DNA of 64,000 nt from positions 1,270,280 to 1,334,279 of the forward strand of contig NZ_JAAWWL010000002.1 of the NCBI RefSeq assembly GCF_012272815.1, read 5' to 3'. The stretch comes from Croceivirga thetidis (GTDB taxonomy: Bacteria > Bacteroidota > Bacteroidia > Flavobacteriales > Flavobacteriaceae). Positions 31,931 through 41,079 of this stretch are shown in pieces (position 1 is the first letter of the stretch; each line of letters starts with the position of its first letter). Under the pieces are notes generated by a model, which had not been told where the DNA came from, searched no databases, and saw only the letters and a list, made by a program, of their open reading frames with translations. The position numbers and the translations under genes are program-made.

Positions 31931-33682
31931 ATGAAGGAACTTCGCTATTTAAATAAATACCTTAAAAAATATTGGTTAAAGCTGTTTTTGGGAATCATCA
32001 TTACCATTATCGCACGAATTTTTTCTTTGGTGATGCCTTCCTACGTAAACAAGTCAATCAAAGCAGTTGAAGATTTTGTAGGAAACAGTCTTTCAAGTGA
32101 AGAAGCCAAATCGGTATTACTAGAATACATTTTGATCATCATTGGAGCTGCATTGCTTTCAGCCTTGTTTACTTTCTTAATGCGCCAAACCATTATCAAT
32201 GTATCGCGCTACATTGAATACGATCTAAAAAATGAGGTTTTTGATCATTACCAGCTCCTAAGTCTAAATTTCTACAAACGTAATCGTATTGGAGATTTGA
32301 TGAATCGTATCAGTGAAGATGTCGGTCAAGTACGAATGTATGCGGGACCCGCAATCATGTATGGAATCCAAACCCTGACATTGTTCGCATGCTTGATACC
32401 ACTTATGTTCATAAAGGCTCCGACATTGGCATTTTACACGCTAACACCCTTGCCTATCCTTTCCATTCTAATATATCAAATAAGTAAGGTAATCCATAAG
32501 CGGAGTACTAAAGTTCAAGAATTTTTGTCAACCTTATCAACATTTACCCAAGAGTCCTTTTCAGGTGTTGCGGTGATTAAGGCTTATGGTCTTGAAGGAA
32601 AAATAAATTCGGAGCTTGAAGACTTGGCTATTGAAGGAAAAGATACCAGTATGGCCTTGGCGAAGGTCAATGCATGGTTTTTCCCTTTAATGATATTGCT
32701 GATTGGCATTAGTAACATATTTGTCATCTACATTGGAGGTAGACAATACATAAATGGTCAGATAGAATCGATTGGTCTTATCGCTGAATTTATTCTCTAC
32801 GTAAATATGCTTACATGGCCGGTTGCGGTTGTGGGTTGGTTGACCTCAATTGTACAACGAGCCGAAGCATCGCAAAAGCGGATAAATGAGTTTTTGAAGC
32901 AAGTACCATCCATTAAAAATGAAGTTGTCAAAAACACCCCAATTAAAGGTAAAATTGAATTCAAGAACGTTAGTTTCACCTATGAAGACACTAATATCGA
33001 GGCTTTAAAGAACGTGTCCTTCACGATTGAAGCCGGACAATCAGTTGCGTTTTTAGGTAAAACTGGTTCAGGAAAATCGACAATTTTAGATTTGGTCGCC
33101 CGTCTTTATGATGTGACCAAAGGAGAGATTAAAATTGACGACATTCCCTTGCAAAAATTAAACCTTGACTCACTCAGAAGTTCAATTGGTGCAGTACCCC
33201 AAGACGCATTTCTTTTTTCAGATACAATCGCCAACAACATTCGTTTTGGTAATGAGGAAGCTTCTCAGGACCAAATTGAGTTGGTGGCGAAAAAAGCGGT
33301 TGTTCACGATAATATAATAGGATTTACCAAAGGCTATGATACTGTATTAGGGGAACGTGGCATAACCCTAAGTGGCGGGCAAAAGCAACGGGTTTCAATT
33401 GCTCGGGCGCTCATGAAAGATCCCATCGTATATCTTTTTGATGATTGTTTATCGGCCGTGGATACTGAAACAGAAGAAGAAATACTAACCAACCTACAAC
33501 AGGAATCAAATAGCAAAACAACCCTTATTGTCAGTCATAGGGTGTCTTCAGCTAAGAATGCGGATAAAATTATCGTCTTGGAAGATGGTAAAATACTTCA
33601 AGAAGGAACCCATGCCCAGCTTAACAACAGCGAAGGGTATTACAAAGAACTTTACCAAGACCAACTCTCTGACAAAGATTAA
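31931..33682 (+). CDS. ABC exporter, fused permease and ATPase (MdlA/YheI-like)
   Basis: 583 residues from the ATG at 31931. Six membrane helices in residues 15-310, ATPase domain from about 340. Walker A GKTGSGKST near residue 376, Q-loop V-P-Q-D-A-F-L-F-S, signature L-S-G-G-Q near 479, Walker B Y-L-F-D-D-C-L-S-A-V-D near 500. The residue after the Walker B aspartate is Asp rather than Glu, as in MdlA/YheI-type half-transporters with a degenerate site. Those work with a partner half, which is not next to it. Exports an unknown lipophilic or drug-like substrate. Confidence 0.88.
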   Translation: MKELRYLNKYLKKYWLKLFLGIIITIIARIFSLVMPSYVNKSIKAVEDFVGNSLSSEEAKSVLLEYILIIIGAALLSALFTFLMRQTIINVSRYIEYDLKNEVFDHYQLLSLNFYKRNRIGDLMNRISEDVGQVRMYAGPAIMYGIQTLTLFACLIPLMFIKAPTLAFYTLTPLPILSILIYQISKVIHKRSTKVQEFLSTLSTFTQESFSGVAVIKAYGLEGKINSELEDLAIEGKDTSMALAKVNAWFFPLMILLIGISNIFVIYIGGRQYINGQIESIGLIAEFILYVNMLTWPVAVVGWLTSIVQRAEASQKRINEFLKQVPSIKNEVVKNTPIKGKIEFKNVSFTYEDTNIEALKNVSFTIEAGQSVAFLGKTGSGKSTILDLVARLYDVTKGEIKIDDIPLQKLNLDSLRSSIGAVPQDAFLFSDTIANNIRFGNEEASQDQIELVAKKAVVHDNIIGFTKGYDTVLGERGITLSGGQKQRVSIARALMKDPIVYLFDDCLSAVDTETEEEILTNLQQESNSKTTLIVSHRVSSAKNADKIIVLEDGKILQEGTHAQLNNSEGYYKELYQDQLSDKD

Positions 33683-33756
33683 ACAAAAGTTGTAAGGTTA
33701 ACTTTTTTTTTACATTTTTGATAGACTAATTCAATGTTTTAGAGACACGAAACACG

Positions 33757-34125
33757 ATGGGGGGAAAAGATTTGATTGAACAAGAAGAAATCTATTCTAA
33801 AGTACTTAGGGCAGGTAGACGCACCTATTTCTTTGATGTTCGAAGCACAAAAGCCGGTGACTATTATCTAACAATTACCGAGAGTAAAAAGTTTACACAT
33901 GATGATGGTTCTTTCCATTACAAAAAGCATAAAATTTACCTTTACAAAGAGGATTTTTCAGCTTTTAGGGAAATAATGGAGGAAATGATGGACTACATTA
34001 TTGACGAGAAAGGAAATGAAGTAATATCCGAAAGGCACCAAAAAGATTTTAAAAAAGAGGACGAACCTTCAGAGAATGGTTCGACAGCTGAAAATTTTAC
34101 CGATATCGACTTTGACGATATCTAA
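33757..34125 (+). CDS. DUF3276 PUR-alpha-like nucleic-acid-binding protein
   Basis: 122 residues. The core begins I-Y-S-K-V-L-R-A-G-R-R-T-Y-F-F-D-V-R-S-T-K, then Y-Y-L-T-I-T-E-S-K-K, K-H-K-I-Y-L-Y-K-E-D-F and an acidic tail (D-I-D-F-D-D). This is the PUR repeat of the DUF3276 family, typical of Bacteroidota, which binds single-stranded DNA or RNA. The role in the cell is unclear. 74 bases after the ABC exporter; ends in a strong terminator. Confidence 0.88.
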   Translation: MGGKDLIEQEEIYSKVLRAGRRTYFFDVRSTKAGDYYLTITESKKFTHDDGSFHYKKHKIYLYKEDFSAFREIMEEMMDYIIDEKGNEVISERHQKDFKKEDEPSENGSTAENFTDIDFDDI

Positions 34126-34149
34126 ATAACCATCAAATATTCTTTGAAG

Positions 34150-34178
34150 ACGGCCCCGCTAAAACGGGGCCGTTTTTT
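34150..34178 (+). terminator. Terminator of the DUF3276 gene
   Basis: A 9-bp GC-rich stem, ACGGCCCCG (34150-34158) with its complement (34165-34173), loop of 6, then a T-run. Confidence 0.95.
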
Positions 34179-34211
34179 ATCTTTAGCTGTATTGAACCGA
34201 AAACTTTCCAA

Positions 34212-36737
34212 ATGAAATTTTTACCGAACTACGTCATATTACTCTGCACCTTCATAAGCTTTGCACAGAATGAAGTAACCTTAGATTACTATCTGCCACA
34301 AGACATTAGTTACGATACCAATATCCCTACACCTAAAGAAATTATTGGTCATGAAGTTGGGGAATGGCATGTAACCCACGATAAACTAATGTTCTACATG
34401 AAGACTTTGGCAAATGCAAGCGAAAGAATAACCATCGAAGAACGAGGTACAACATTTGAAGGGAGACCTCTTTTATTATTGACGATTACGTCTAAAAAAA
34501 ATCATCAGAATCTTGATAATCTACGTCAGGATCACCTAAGCCTAACAGAGCAAGGAAGCGCTAGTTTAGATACCAGTGAGATGCCGATTGTAGTTTATCA
34601 AGGATTTTCAATACACGGAAACGAATCAAGCGGTTCTAACGCTGCCTTAGCCTATGCATATTACCTAGCTGCGGCACAAGGGCCTAAAATTGAGGCAATG
34701 CTTGACAAAATGGTCGTGCTATTAGACCCTTGTTTTAATCCCGATGGGTTACAAAGATTTGCCTACTGGGCGAATATTCATAAAAGTCAAAATCTAAATC
34801 CAGACCCGAATGATCGCGAATATGACGAAGTCTGGCCCGGGGGACGAACAAACCACTATTGGTTTGACATGAATCGTGACTGGTTACCGGTACAATTACC
34901 TGAAAGCCGTGCTAGAATTCAAAGTTTCTATAAATGGATGCCTAATATTTTGACAGACCATCACGAAATGGGCACGAATTCAACCTTCTTCTTTCAGCCT
35001 GGAGAAGCGAGTAGAGTCCATCCATTAACCCCTAAAATAAATCAGGAATTGACCACTGAAATTGGTACCTATCATGCAAAGGCACTTGATAGAATTGGTT
35101 CCTTGTATTATTCTGAAGAAAATTTCGATGACTATTATTATGGCAAGGGGTCTACTTTTCCAGATGTAAATGGTAGTATTGGAATCCTTTTTGAACAGGG
35201 CAGCTCTCGAGGTCACATTCAAGAAAGCGAAAATGGAATCATAACCTTTCCCTTTACGATTCGCAACCAATTTACTACCGCACTTTCAACAATCGAAGCT
35301 GCGCATAATATGCGCCAAAAAATTCTTGATTATCAACGTGAATACTTTGCGACAATTAAAAATGAGGTTGGGCGAAATAAAGTCAAGGGGTATGTTTTTG
35401 GTGATTCAAAAGACGTAGCTACAACTTGGCACTTGGCAGAAATATTAAATAGGCACAAGATAAAATTCCACGAACTTGCTTCAGATGCAACCATTGGTGG
35501 AAAACGATTTGAAAAAGGAGCGGCCTATGTGGTTCCAATGAATCAAAAAAACCCTCGTTTGATTCAGGCGATGTTCGAAAAACGCACCACCTTTATTGAT
35601 AGTCTATTTTATGATGTTTCGGCTTGGACGTTACCCCTTTCTTTTGGTTTGGATTATACTGAATTGAACTCGCTGAACAACGCAGGTGCTATGGTTGCTG
35701 AGTTCAACAAACCATTTGGTACGGTATCCAATAAAAGTAGCTATGCTTATCTATTTGAATGGCACGAATACTATACCCCTAAAGCTCTAAATGCAATTTT
35801 AGAAAAAGGATTACGAGCGAAAGTAGCTAAATCACCATTTACACTTGAAGGTAAAAATTATGATTATGGCACCATTATGGTTCCCGTTCAAAACCAAAAA
35901 TTGAACACAGAAGAACTTCACGAATTCCTTTCTCTTATCGCCAAAGAATGTCAAATTCAAATAACTTCGGTTTCTACTGGTCTCACTAGAGGAATAGACC
36001 TAGGTAGCAACGATTTCGATGCGGTTCAGAAACAGAAAGTTGCGCTTTTAGTAGGAGAAGGTGTTCGCTCTTATGATGCTGGTGAAATTTGGCATCTTTT
36101 CGATACGCGATATGATATGAAAATAACCAAGCTTGATACCCGTAACTTCAATTCAACCGATTTAAGTGATTACACTGATTTAATAATACCAAGTGGCTGG
36201 GGAAGCTCCATGCTGGATAAACGCGGCGCTGAGAAAGTAAAGGAATGGGTAAAGAAGGGAGGAACTGTTATAGGGTTTCGAAATGCTGCGGATTGGTTCA
36301 AGAAACATGAATTTTTGAAGTTTACAAAAAAGAAAGACAGTCTAGTCGCTAAGGATATTCCTTTTGACCAAAAACGAGACTTTCTAGGGGCACAAGTAAC
36401 CGGAGGTGCGATTTTTGAGGCAAAATTAGATCGTTCACATCCTGTCGGATATGGATACAAGAACAATCGGATTTCACTTTTCAGGAATACAAATATTTAT
36501 CTTGAACCAGAGAAGAACAGTTACGACAACCCAATTCAATACACCAATGCTCCTTTGCAAAGCGGTTATATTTCGGAAGAAAAAGCAGAACTAATTAAAA
36601 AAAGTGTACCGTTTAAAGCAAGTCGAATGGGTCGAGGTCGGGTAATTTTATTCACTGATAATACAAATTTCAGAGCCTTTTGGTATGGCACCAATAAACT
36701 TATGATGAATGCTATTTTCTTTGGTGGGATGATGTAA
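34212..36737 (+). CDS. Secreted M14-family zinc carboxypeptidase
   Basis: 841 residues with a signal peptide (to about residue 18, SFAQ). Zinc ligands H and E in S-I-H-G-N-E, the third His likely in T-D-H-H-E-M-G. D-P-C-F-N-P-D-G-L, F-D-M-N-R-D-W and G-I-L-F-E-Q-G-S-S are M14-type. A C-terminal domain of about 350 residues (D-D-Y-Y-Y, W-G-S-S-M-L-D-K) resembles the one on Bacteroidota secreted M14 enzymes. It likely cuts peptides outside the cell. Its 3' end overlaps the convergent acyltransferase gene by 26 bases. Confidence 0.9.
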   Translation: MKFLPNYVILLCTFISFAQNEVTLDYYLPQDISYDTNIPTPKEIIGHEVGEWHVTHDKLMFYMKTLANASERITIEERGTTFEGRPLLLLTITSKKNHQNLDNLRQDHLSLTEQGSASLDTSEMPIVVYQGFSIHGNESSGSNAALAYAYYLAAAQGPKIEAMLDKMVVLLDPCFNPDGLQRFAYWANIHKSQNLNPDPNDREYDEVWPGGRTNHYWFDMNRDWLPVQLPESRARIQSFYKWMPNILTDHHEMGTNSTFFFQPGEASRVHPLTPKINQELTTEIGTYHAKALDRIGSLYYSEENFDDYYYGKGSTFPDVNGSIGILFEQGSSRGHIQESENGIITFPFTIRNQFTTALSTIEAAHNMRQKILDYQREYFATIKNEVGRNKVKGYVFGDSKDVATTWHLAEILNRHKIKFHELASDATIGGKRFEKGAAYVVPMNQKNPRLIQAMFEKRTTFIDSLFYDVSAWTLPLSFGLDYTELNSLNNAGAMVAEFNKPFGTVSNKSSYAYLFEWHEYYTPKALNAILEKGLRAKVAKSPFTLEGKNYDYGTIMVPVQNQKLNTEELHEFLSLIAKECQIQITSVSTGLTRGIDLGSNDFDAVQKQKVALLVGEGVRSYDAGEIWHLFDTRYDMKITKLDTRNFNSTDLSDYTDLIIPSGWGSSMLDKRGAEKVKEWVKKGGTVIGFRNAADWFKKHEFLKFTKKKDSLVAKDIPFDQKRDFLGAQVTGGAIFEAKLDRSHPVGYGYKNNRISLFRNTNIYLEPEKNSYDNPIQYTNAPLQSGYISEEKAELIKKSVPFKASRMGRGRVILFTDNTNFRAFWYGTNKLMMNAIFFGGMM

Positions 36738-37758
36738 GCCCTATTTTCACTAATAAAAGATTTAAGACGGCATGACCAACAACTATGGTTAATGCCGTTT
36801 TTTCTGTAGCAAAAAATGGTAAAACGAACAGTATTAAAAGATAAAAGAAAGGATACCCAAGAAGAACAAATCCGAATCGGAACGTAGCCATAAACTCAGG
36901 CTCGGGAACTTTTGGTTTGAGTATGGTCCTCCAGACAAAAACCATAGGAAAATTAGTTATATAAAAAATTATTTTGAACGACCTTGAAATTGGATTGGTC
37001 TGAAATCTAGGCAAACCTGTAAAGTCGGATTTAATCAAGGCCTTATTTATTTCTTTAGGAAAAAGGAAGTTCGTACTATTTTGCTCTAGTAGCGATAAGG
37101 TCCTTTCGTAATCCTCCTCTTTTATATGTGTGGTTAATTGTTGAAGTGATTTAGAGACCGCTTGTCGCAACGATTCAATTTTATTTGGTTTGTCCCAATG
37201 ATCATTTACTGCTATCGCTTTGCCAAAATATAAAGCTGAACTATCACCAGCCTCTGTTGGTGATTGATAATTTTGACCAACTGTAACAATCTGTATATCA
37301 AGTCTTGGGTCCTTTTCTAGGGCATCTTCCAAAATTCGGGTGAAACCTTTACTCAATGGCCGAACCTTTCTTTTGAGTGAGTGATTTGCCTCTGGAAAAA
37401 GAAGTATTGCTTCATCGTTTATTAGCAGTTGGGCACATTTAGCAAAGATTTCCTTGTTCTTATTTAGTGAACTTCGCCCATCACGAATACGGTAAATAGG
37501 GAGCATTTGCAAGAAAGAAAACAGAGGTCTGAACAAGATACTTTTAAAGACATCAGCTCTTGTTAAATACCACGGTTTCCGTCGGCACTTAGTTGCAATT
37601 AGAAAGATATCCAAAAGGGCATTTTGATGGTTGGAAAGAAAAAGAACAGGCCTATTTTTGGGTATATTCTCAACACCTACAACTCGGACTTTTTTATAGT
37701 AAAAGAACAATCCTAGGGAGACCCATGCTTTAAAAAAAAGGTAACCCAATGTTTTCAT
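36712..37758 (-). CDS. 1-acyl-glycerol-3-phosphate acyltransferase-like protein
   Basis: 348 residues. The catalytic H-Q-N-A-L-L-D in F-L-S-N-H-Q-N-A-L-L-D-I-F-L is the family N-H-Q-x-x-x-D motif. L-F-P-E-A-N-H-S is the substrate-binding block. Hydrophobic segments at the start (about 10-25) and near the end (about 285-340) anchor it in the inner membrane. It should move an acyl chain onto a lysophospholipid or a similar acceptor. Its ATG overlaps the stop of the BASS gene upstream (ATGA, 37755-37758), so the two are translationally coupled. Confidence 0.87.
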   Translation of the reverse strand: MKTLGYLFFKAWVSLGLFFYYKKVRVVGVENIPKNRPVLFLSNHQNALLDIFLIATKCRRKPWYLTRADVFKSILFRPLFSFLQMLPIYRIRDGRSSLNKNKEIFAKCAQLLINDEAILLFPEANHSLKRKVRPLSKGFTRILEDALEKDPRLDIQIVTVGQNYQSPTEAGDSSALYFGKAIAVNDHWDKPNKIESLRQAVSKSLQQLTTHIKEEDYERTLSLLEQNSTNFLFPKEINKALIKSDFTGLPRFQTNPISRSFKIIFYITNFPMVFVWRTILKPKVPEPEFMATFRFGFVLLGYPFFYLLILFVLPFFATEKTALTIVVGHAVLNLLLVKIGLTSSHQRK

Positions 37759-38693
37759 ACCAATTCTTCTTTTTTAATTGGTTTGTATCCCCAGAAACTT
37801 CCTAAAAGTAATCCTGAAACCAAATGCCAAATACCCCAAAAAGCGGTAAGTATGGCCATACCACCGAGTCCATCAAAAAAAGTAAAAATCAATAACAACC
37901 CTAATCCAGAATTTTGAATACCTGTCTCAATCGTTATGCTTCTAATATTTTCAACTGAAAAATTAAACGCCTTTGCTAAAGAAAAACCTGTAGAGAAAGC
38001 TACCAAATTGTGCACTATAACCAGCCAAAACACATACCATATGTATTCAAGGAAAATATCAGCGTTTTTATAGAGGGCCAAGAAAACCAAAGCGACAAAA
38101 AACAATAGCGAGCCAATCTTAAAAAACTTGGCCAATAGTTTCGCGAGGCTCGGTTTCTTTTGATTTACCCACATTCCCAAGACCAAGGGCAATCCTAATA
38201 ACAGTGCTACCAATTTGACCATTTCTAGTGGTGCAATGGAAATTTCTTCTAGAATAGTTGAAGTAGGCTCGTACAATGAACCCCAAAGTTGAAGATTGAG
38301 CGGAGTCATAACAATTGCCAATAGCGTGGCAATAGCTGTTAGTGTAACGGAAAGTGCAGCATTACCTTTCGCCAAATTTGTAATAAAGTTCGAAATATTA
38401 CCACCAGGACACGCAGCCACCATAAACATACCCAAAGCCATACTTGGCATTGGTTCAATAACCATGACCAAAAGAAATGTCATGACTGGAAGCACAACAA
38501 ATTGACTGGCCACTCCGACCAAAACCGACTTTGGTTTTTTAAGAAGTCTTTTGAAATCGTCGATGGAAATTTCTAAGGCGACGCCGAACATAACCAAAGC
38601 CAAAGCAATATTCAACGTCCAAAGTGATTGGGCATCAAAATTTATATGAACGTTATCTATTAGTTGGTCCAAGTATAGTTGTTGTAAATACAA
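37755..38693 (-). CDS. Bile-acid:sodium symporter family transporter
   Basis: 312 residues, about nine membrane helices. A-C-P-G-G-N-I-S-N-F and E-T-G-I-Q-N-S-G-L-G-L are the two conserved signatures of the BASS family (cores of the two crossover helices). They bind sodium with a carboxylate substrate, here unknown. Upstream of and coupled to the acyltransferase. Divergent from the redoxin gene, whose -7 element sits at 38715. Confidence 0.87.
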   Translation of the reverse strand: MYLQQLYLDQLIDNVHINFDAQSLWTLNIALALVMFGVALEISIDDFKRLLKKPKSVLVGVASQFVVLPVMTFLLVMVIEPMPSMALGMFMVAACPGGNISNFITNLAKGNAALSVTLTAIATLLAIVMTPLNLQLWGSLYEPTSTILEEISIAPLEMVKLVALLLGLPLVLGMWVNQKKPSLAKLLAKFFKIGSLLFFVALVFLALYKNADIFLEYIWYVFWLVIVHNLVAFSTGFSLAKAFNFSVENIRSITIETGIQNSGLGLLLIFTFFDGLGGMAILTAFWGIWHLVSGLLLGSFWGYKPIKKEELV

Positions 38694-38714
38694 TTATAAT
38701 CTTTTCTCTTCGAT

Positions 38715-38722
38715 TACTTTTG
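38715..38722 (+). promoter_or_regulatory. -7 element of the redoxin gene
   Basis: TACTTTTG, exact TAnnTTTG, 13 bases before the ATG at 38736. Confidence 0.55.
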
Positions 38723-38735
38723 CAAAAACAAAACT

Positions 38736-39296
38736 ATGGCACGAACTCCTAGCAATATGTTACCCCTGGGTACTCTAGCTCCAAATTTTGAACTCGTTGA
38801 TACCACAAGTGAGACGAAAATGACGCTTGATGCATTGAAAGGGGCTAAAGGAACCTTGGTAATGTTCATTTGTAACCATTGTCCATTTGTAATACATGTG
38901 AATCCTGAACTGACGAAAATTGGTAAGGAATACCAACAAAAAGGAATAGGAATTGTTGCCATTTCAAGTAACGATATCGAGAATTATCCGCAAGATGCGC
39001 CACAGTTAATGAAAGTAGTTGCTGCAAAAGAAGGCTATAGCTTTCCATATCTCTTCGACGAAACCCAGGAGGTAGCGAAAGCCTATGATGCTGCGTGCAC
39101 CCCTGATTTTTATCTTTTCGATGGTGATTTAAAACTGGTTTATCGTGGTCAATTGGATGATTCAAGACCTGGAAATGGTCTGCCGCTGAACGGGCAAGAT
39201 TTACGGAATGCAATGGATGCACTTCTAAATGGAATTGATATCGACACAGAACAAAAACCAAGTATTGGTTGCAATATTAAATGGGCAACACCTTAA
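38736..39296 (+). CDS. Thioredoxin-like (AhpC/TSA-type) protein with CNHCP
   Basis: 186 residues, no signal peptide, so cytoplasmic. L-G-T-L-A-P-N-F-E-L-V-D and the L-V-M-F-I-C-N-H-C-P-F-V active site (near residues 43-54) are the redoxin pattern, C-N-H-C-P taking the place of C-x-x-C. I-V-A-I-S-S-N-D and C-T-P-D-F-Y-L-F follow. It probably reduces peroxides or disulfides; the physiological partner is not known. Single gene by promoter. Confidence 0.9.
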   Translation: MARTPSNMLPLGTLAPNFELVDTTSETKMTLDALKGAKGTLVMFICNHCPFVIHVNPELTKIGKEYQQKGIGIVAISSNDIENYPQDAPQLMKVVAAKEGYSFPYLFDETQEVAKAYDAACTPDFYLFDGDLKLVYRGQLDDSRPGNGLPLNGQDLRNAMDALLNGIDIDTEQKPSIGCNIKWATP

Positions 39297-39349
39297 GATT
39301 TGCAGTCTTTATCTAATGGGCTTGAAAAAGTATAAGCCCTTGAATTCGA

Positions 39350-39871
39350 ATGGAAATCAACTTTGAAGCGCTTACTGAAAAAACCATTCCAACCTATTCT
39401 TCACTAGGAAAACAATCCTATGTAGAACACTACCTACATCTGTGGCAAAATAGCAACCCCAAACCGTATATTGAATCCAGTTTTACTGTTGATGTTGTCA
39501 CAACGGAATTTAAAGATTCCAATTGTCAAAATTTTTTGGTTAAATACAATGGTAGTAATGCTGGGGTTTTAAAAGTTTCTATAAATAAATCTTGCAACGG
39601 TTTCACGGCTGAAGAGGCACTTTATTTACATCGCATTTATTTGCTAAAGGAATTTTCCGGAAAAGGAATCGGTAAAGCCACCTTGAAATTTGTAGTCAAA
39701 CTTGCTAAGGAATTTCAAAAAAAAGTGATTTGGTTGGAGGCCATGAAAAAGGGGAAAGCACATCAATTTTATCAGAGCAATGGTTTCAAAACCATTGGTG
39801 AGACAACGGTGAACTTACCAAATGTTCTTCCCTGGGAAAGTGCAATGTGGATACTCGCGAAAACTATTTAA
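39350..39871 (+). CDS. GNAT-family N-acetyltransferase
   Basis: 173 residues. The acetyl-CoA-binding motif is Y-L-L-K-E-F-S-G-K-G-I-G-K-A-T-L-K-F (Q/R-x-x-G-x-G/A region), followed by V-I-W-L-E-A-M-K and the final Y-Q-S-N-G-F-K strand. It transfers an acetyl group from acetyl-CoA to an amine of an unknown small molecule or protein. 53 bases after the redoxin gene; convergent with the YfiT gene, one base between the stops. Confidence 0.85.
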   Translation: MEINFEALTEKTIPTYSSLGKQSYVEHYLHLWQNSNPKPYIESSFTVDVVTTEFKDSNCQNFLVKYNGSNAGVLKVSINKSCNGFTAEEALYLHRIYLLKEFSGKGIGKATLKFVVKLAKEFQKKVIWLEAMKKGKAHQFYQSNGFKTIGETTVNLPNVLPWESAMWILAKTI

Positions 39872-39872
39872 A

Positions 39873-40415
39873 TCACCAGCCTTCTCGCTGAACTAAATTT
39901 GATATATGCGCATAATGGTGTGAACCATGCCAAACGTAACGGCCTACGTTTTCTTTAAGCGTTGTGACCTCATTACCATCTGGATGGGTAAAGGTTCTAT
40001 TTAGTTGTTCATCTGAAAGGCCTCTTAAGAGGTAAACCAATTTAAAGTGCACTGCGCTTAAATGGTCGAGAGACATTTGGATAGGGGCGGTACGGGTATC
40101 GAATAAATTCGCCCACTCTTGTTCAAAATAAGGTTTTATAACAGGATTATCCTCCGTAAGACCCCATTTAAATCTAATATAACTATTGTGATGGCTATCG
40201 GAAACGTGGTGCACAACTTGACGCACGGTCCAACCTTGTGGACGATATGGGGTATCTAGTTGTTCATCGCTCAGGGATGAAGTTAGTTCTGCAAATTTAT
40301 GCGGTAATTCTTCCAATATCGAAATCCAATTCGATAATATTTCATCGGTTATCGGTTTTGGAATTTCGTATTTACCTATGGGATATTTCAGTTTTTCAAG
40401 GTCCGTTTCTCTCAT
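39873..40415 (-). CDS. YfiT-like bacillithiol transferase / DinB-type protein
   Basis: 180 residues. L-R-Y-P-I-G-type start (L-K-Y-P-I-G-K-Y), W-T-V-R-Q-V-V-H-H-V-S-D-S-H-H-N near residues 60-75 and a C-terminal H-G-S-H-H-Y-A-H-I give the histidine metal site of the YfiT subfamily. In Bacillus these act as thiol transferases with bacillithiol; Bacteroidota of this group can also make that thiol. A cytoplasmic single gene. The 362 bases after its start hold no other gene on this strand. Confidence 0.85.
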   Translation of the reverse strand: MRETDLEKLKYPIGKYEIPKPITDEILSNWISILEELPHKFAELTSSLSDEQLDTPYRPQGWTVRQVVHHVSDSHHNSYIRFKWGLTEDNPVIKPYFEQEWANLFDTRTAPIQMSLDHLSAVHFKLVYLLRGLSDEQLNRTFTHPDGNEVTTLKENVGRYVWHGSHHYAHISNLVQREGW

Positions 40416-40777
40416 ATATTAAAAATACAAAAGTTCGCTTGGCATGACATCAAACTCCAATCTATTTTGATTCATAACGTTTACTTAACCCCTTTGAATG
40501 CAACCAAAAGCGGACATCGTATCTATATTAAAAGTTTAGCCATTAGATTCGACTAGTACAAAGCTTGTTATTGGTTTTACTGGTATTAAGATGATGTCGT
40601 TTTTAGCGACTACTGACAACCTAATAAAATTATCAATTGGAGTTTATTGCATACCCTTAGGAAATTTGACTTATTTCAATACGATTTAAGCGCATATCAA
40701 TCTAAATATGAAGTGATTACATCCAATTCTTTAATAATTTCGTATCTTAAGTTCAACAACACTACTAATAAATAACC
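40416..40777. other. Gap of 362 bases before the tiny membrane genes
   Basis: AT-rich, no frame of useful length on either strand. Two scattered candidates for weak promoters exist (TAATTTCG near 40734, one base off TAnnTTTG), but nothing clear. It probably holds the promoter and leader of the tiny genes at 40778. Confidence 0.4.
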
Positions 40778-40867
40778 ATGACTATTTTTCTCGGAATTTT
40801 ACTGTCCCTACTCGCCATAAATGCTCTGCTCTTACTTTTTTCTGTAAATAGAAGTCAAAATAAGTAG
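40778..40867 (+). CDS. 29-residue single-helix membrane protein (tiny family, copy 1)
   Basis: ATG at 40778, MTIFLGILLSLLAINALLLL..., then a polar tail of eight residues ending K. One membrane helix (residues 3-21) with a conserved Asn15. It is preceded by AAATAACC, a run also seen before the third copy at 58607. It aligns without gaps to the proteins at 40923 and 58607 in the first 21 residues: F4, I7, L8, L11, L12, N15, L18, L19 and F21 agree. I know no named family. Real coding is likely because three copies agree, but each is very short. Confidence 0.6.
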   Translation: MTIFLGILLSLLAINALLLLFSVNRSQNK

Positions 40868-40922
40868 GGTTTTTCTTCGTTTGGTTGTTATATCAACACC
40901 CATCACCTAACGAATCTTATTT

Positions 40923-41006
40923 ATGGAAACATTTTTTACTATCCTTATTCTACTTTTGATAGTTAACGTTTTGCTCCTTTTCTTTAATTTGAACAGGGTC
41001 AAATAA
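40923..41006 (+). CDS. 27-residue single-helix membrane protein (tiny family, copy 2)
   Basis: ATG at 40923, METFFTILILLLIVNVLLLF then NLNRVK. It lies 55 bases after copy 1 and has the same one-helix form, Asn15 and basic tail. Ends in a hairpin at 41007-41030. Tandem with copy 1, so the two are probably one transcript. Function unknown. Confidence 0.6.
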   Translation: METFFTILILLLIVNVLLLFFNLNRVK

Positions 41007-41030
41007 AAAGCCCCCAAAAGGAGGCTTTCT
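41007..41030 (+). terminator. Terminator after the tiny membrane genes
   Basis: A 9-bp stem with one mismatch (AAAGCCCCC, AAAA, GGAGGCTTT), followed by CTTATTT. It starts straight after the stop codon of copy 2. Confidence 0.65.
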
Positions 41031-41079
41031 TATTTAAAATTTCAAGAATACATTCTGTATTCTCGAACTTACCAACGTA

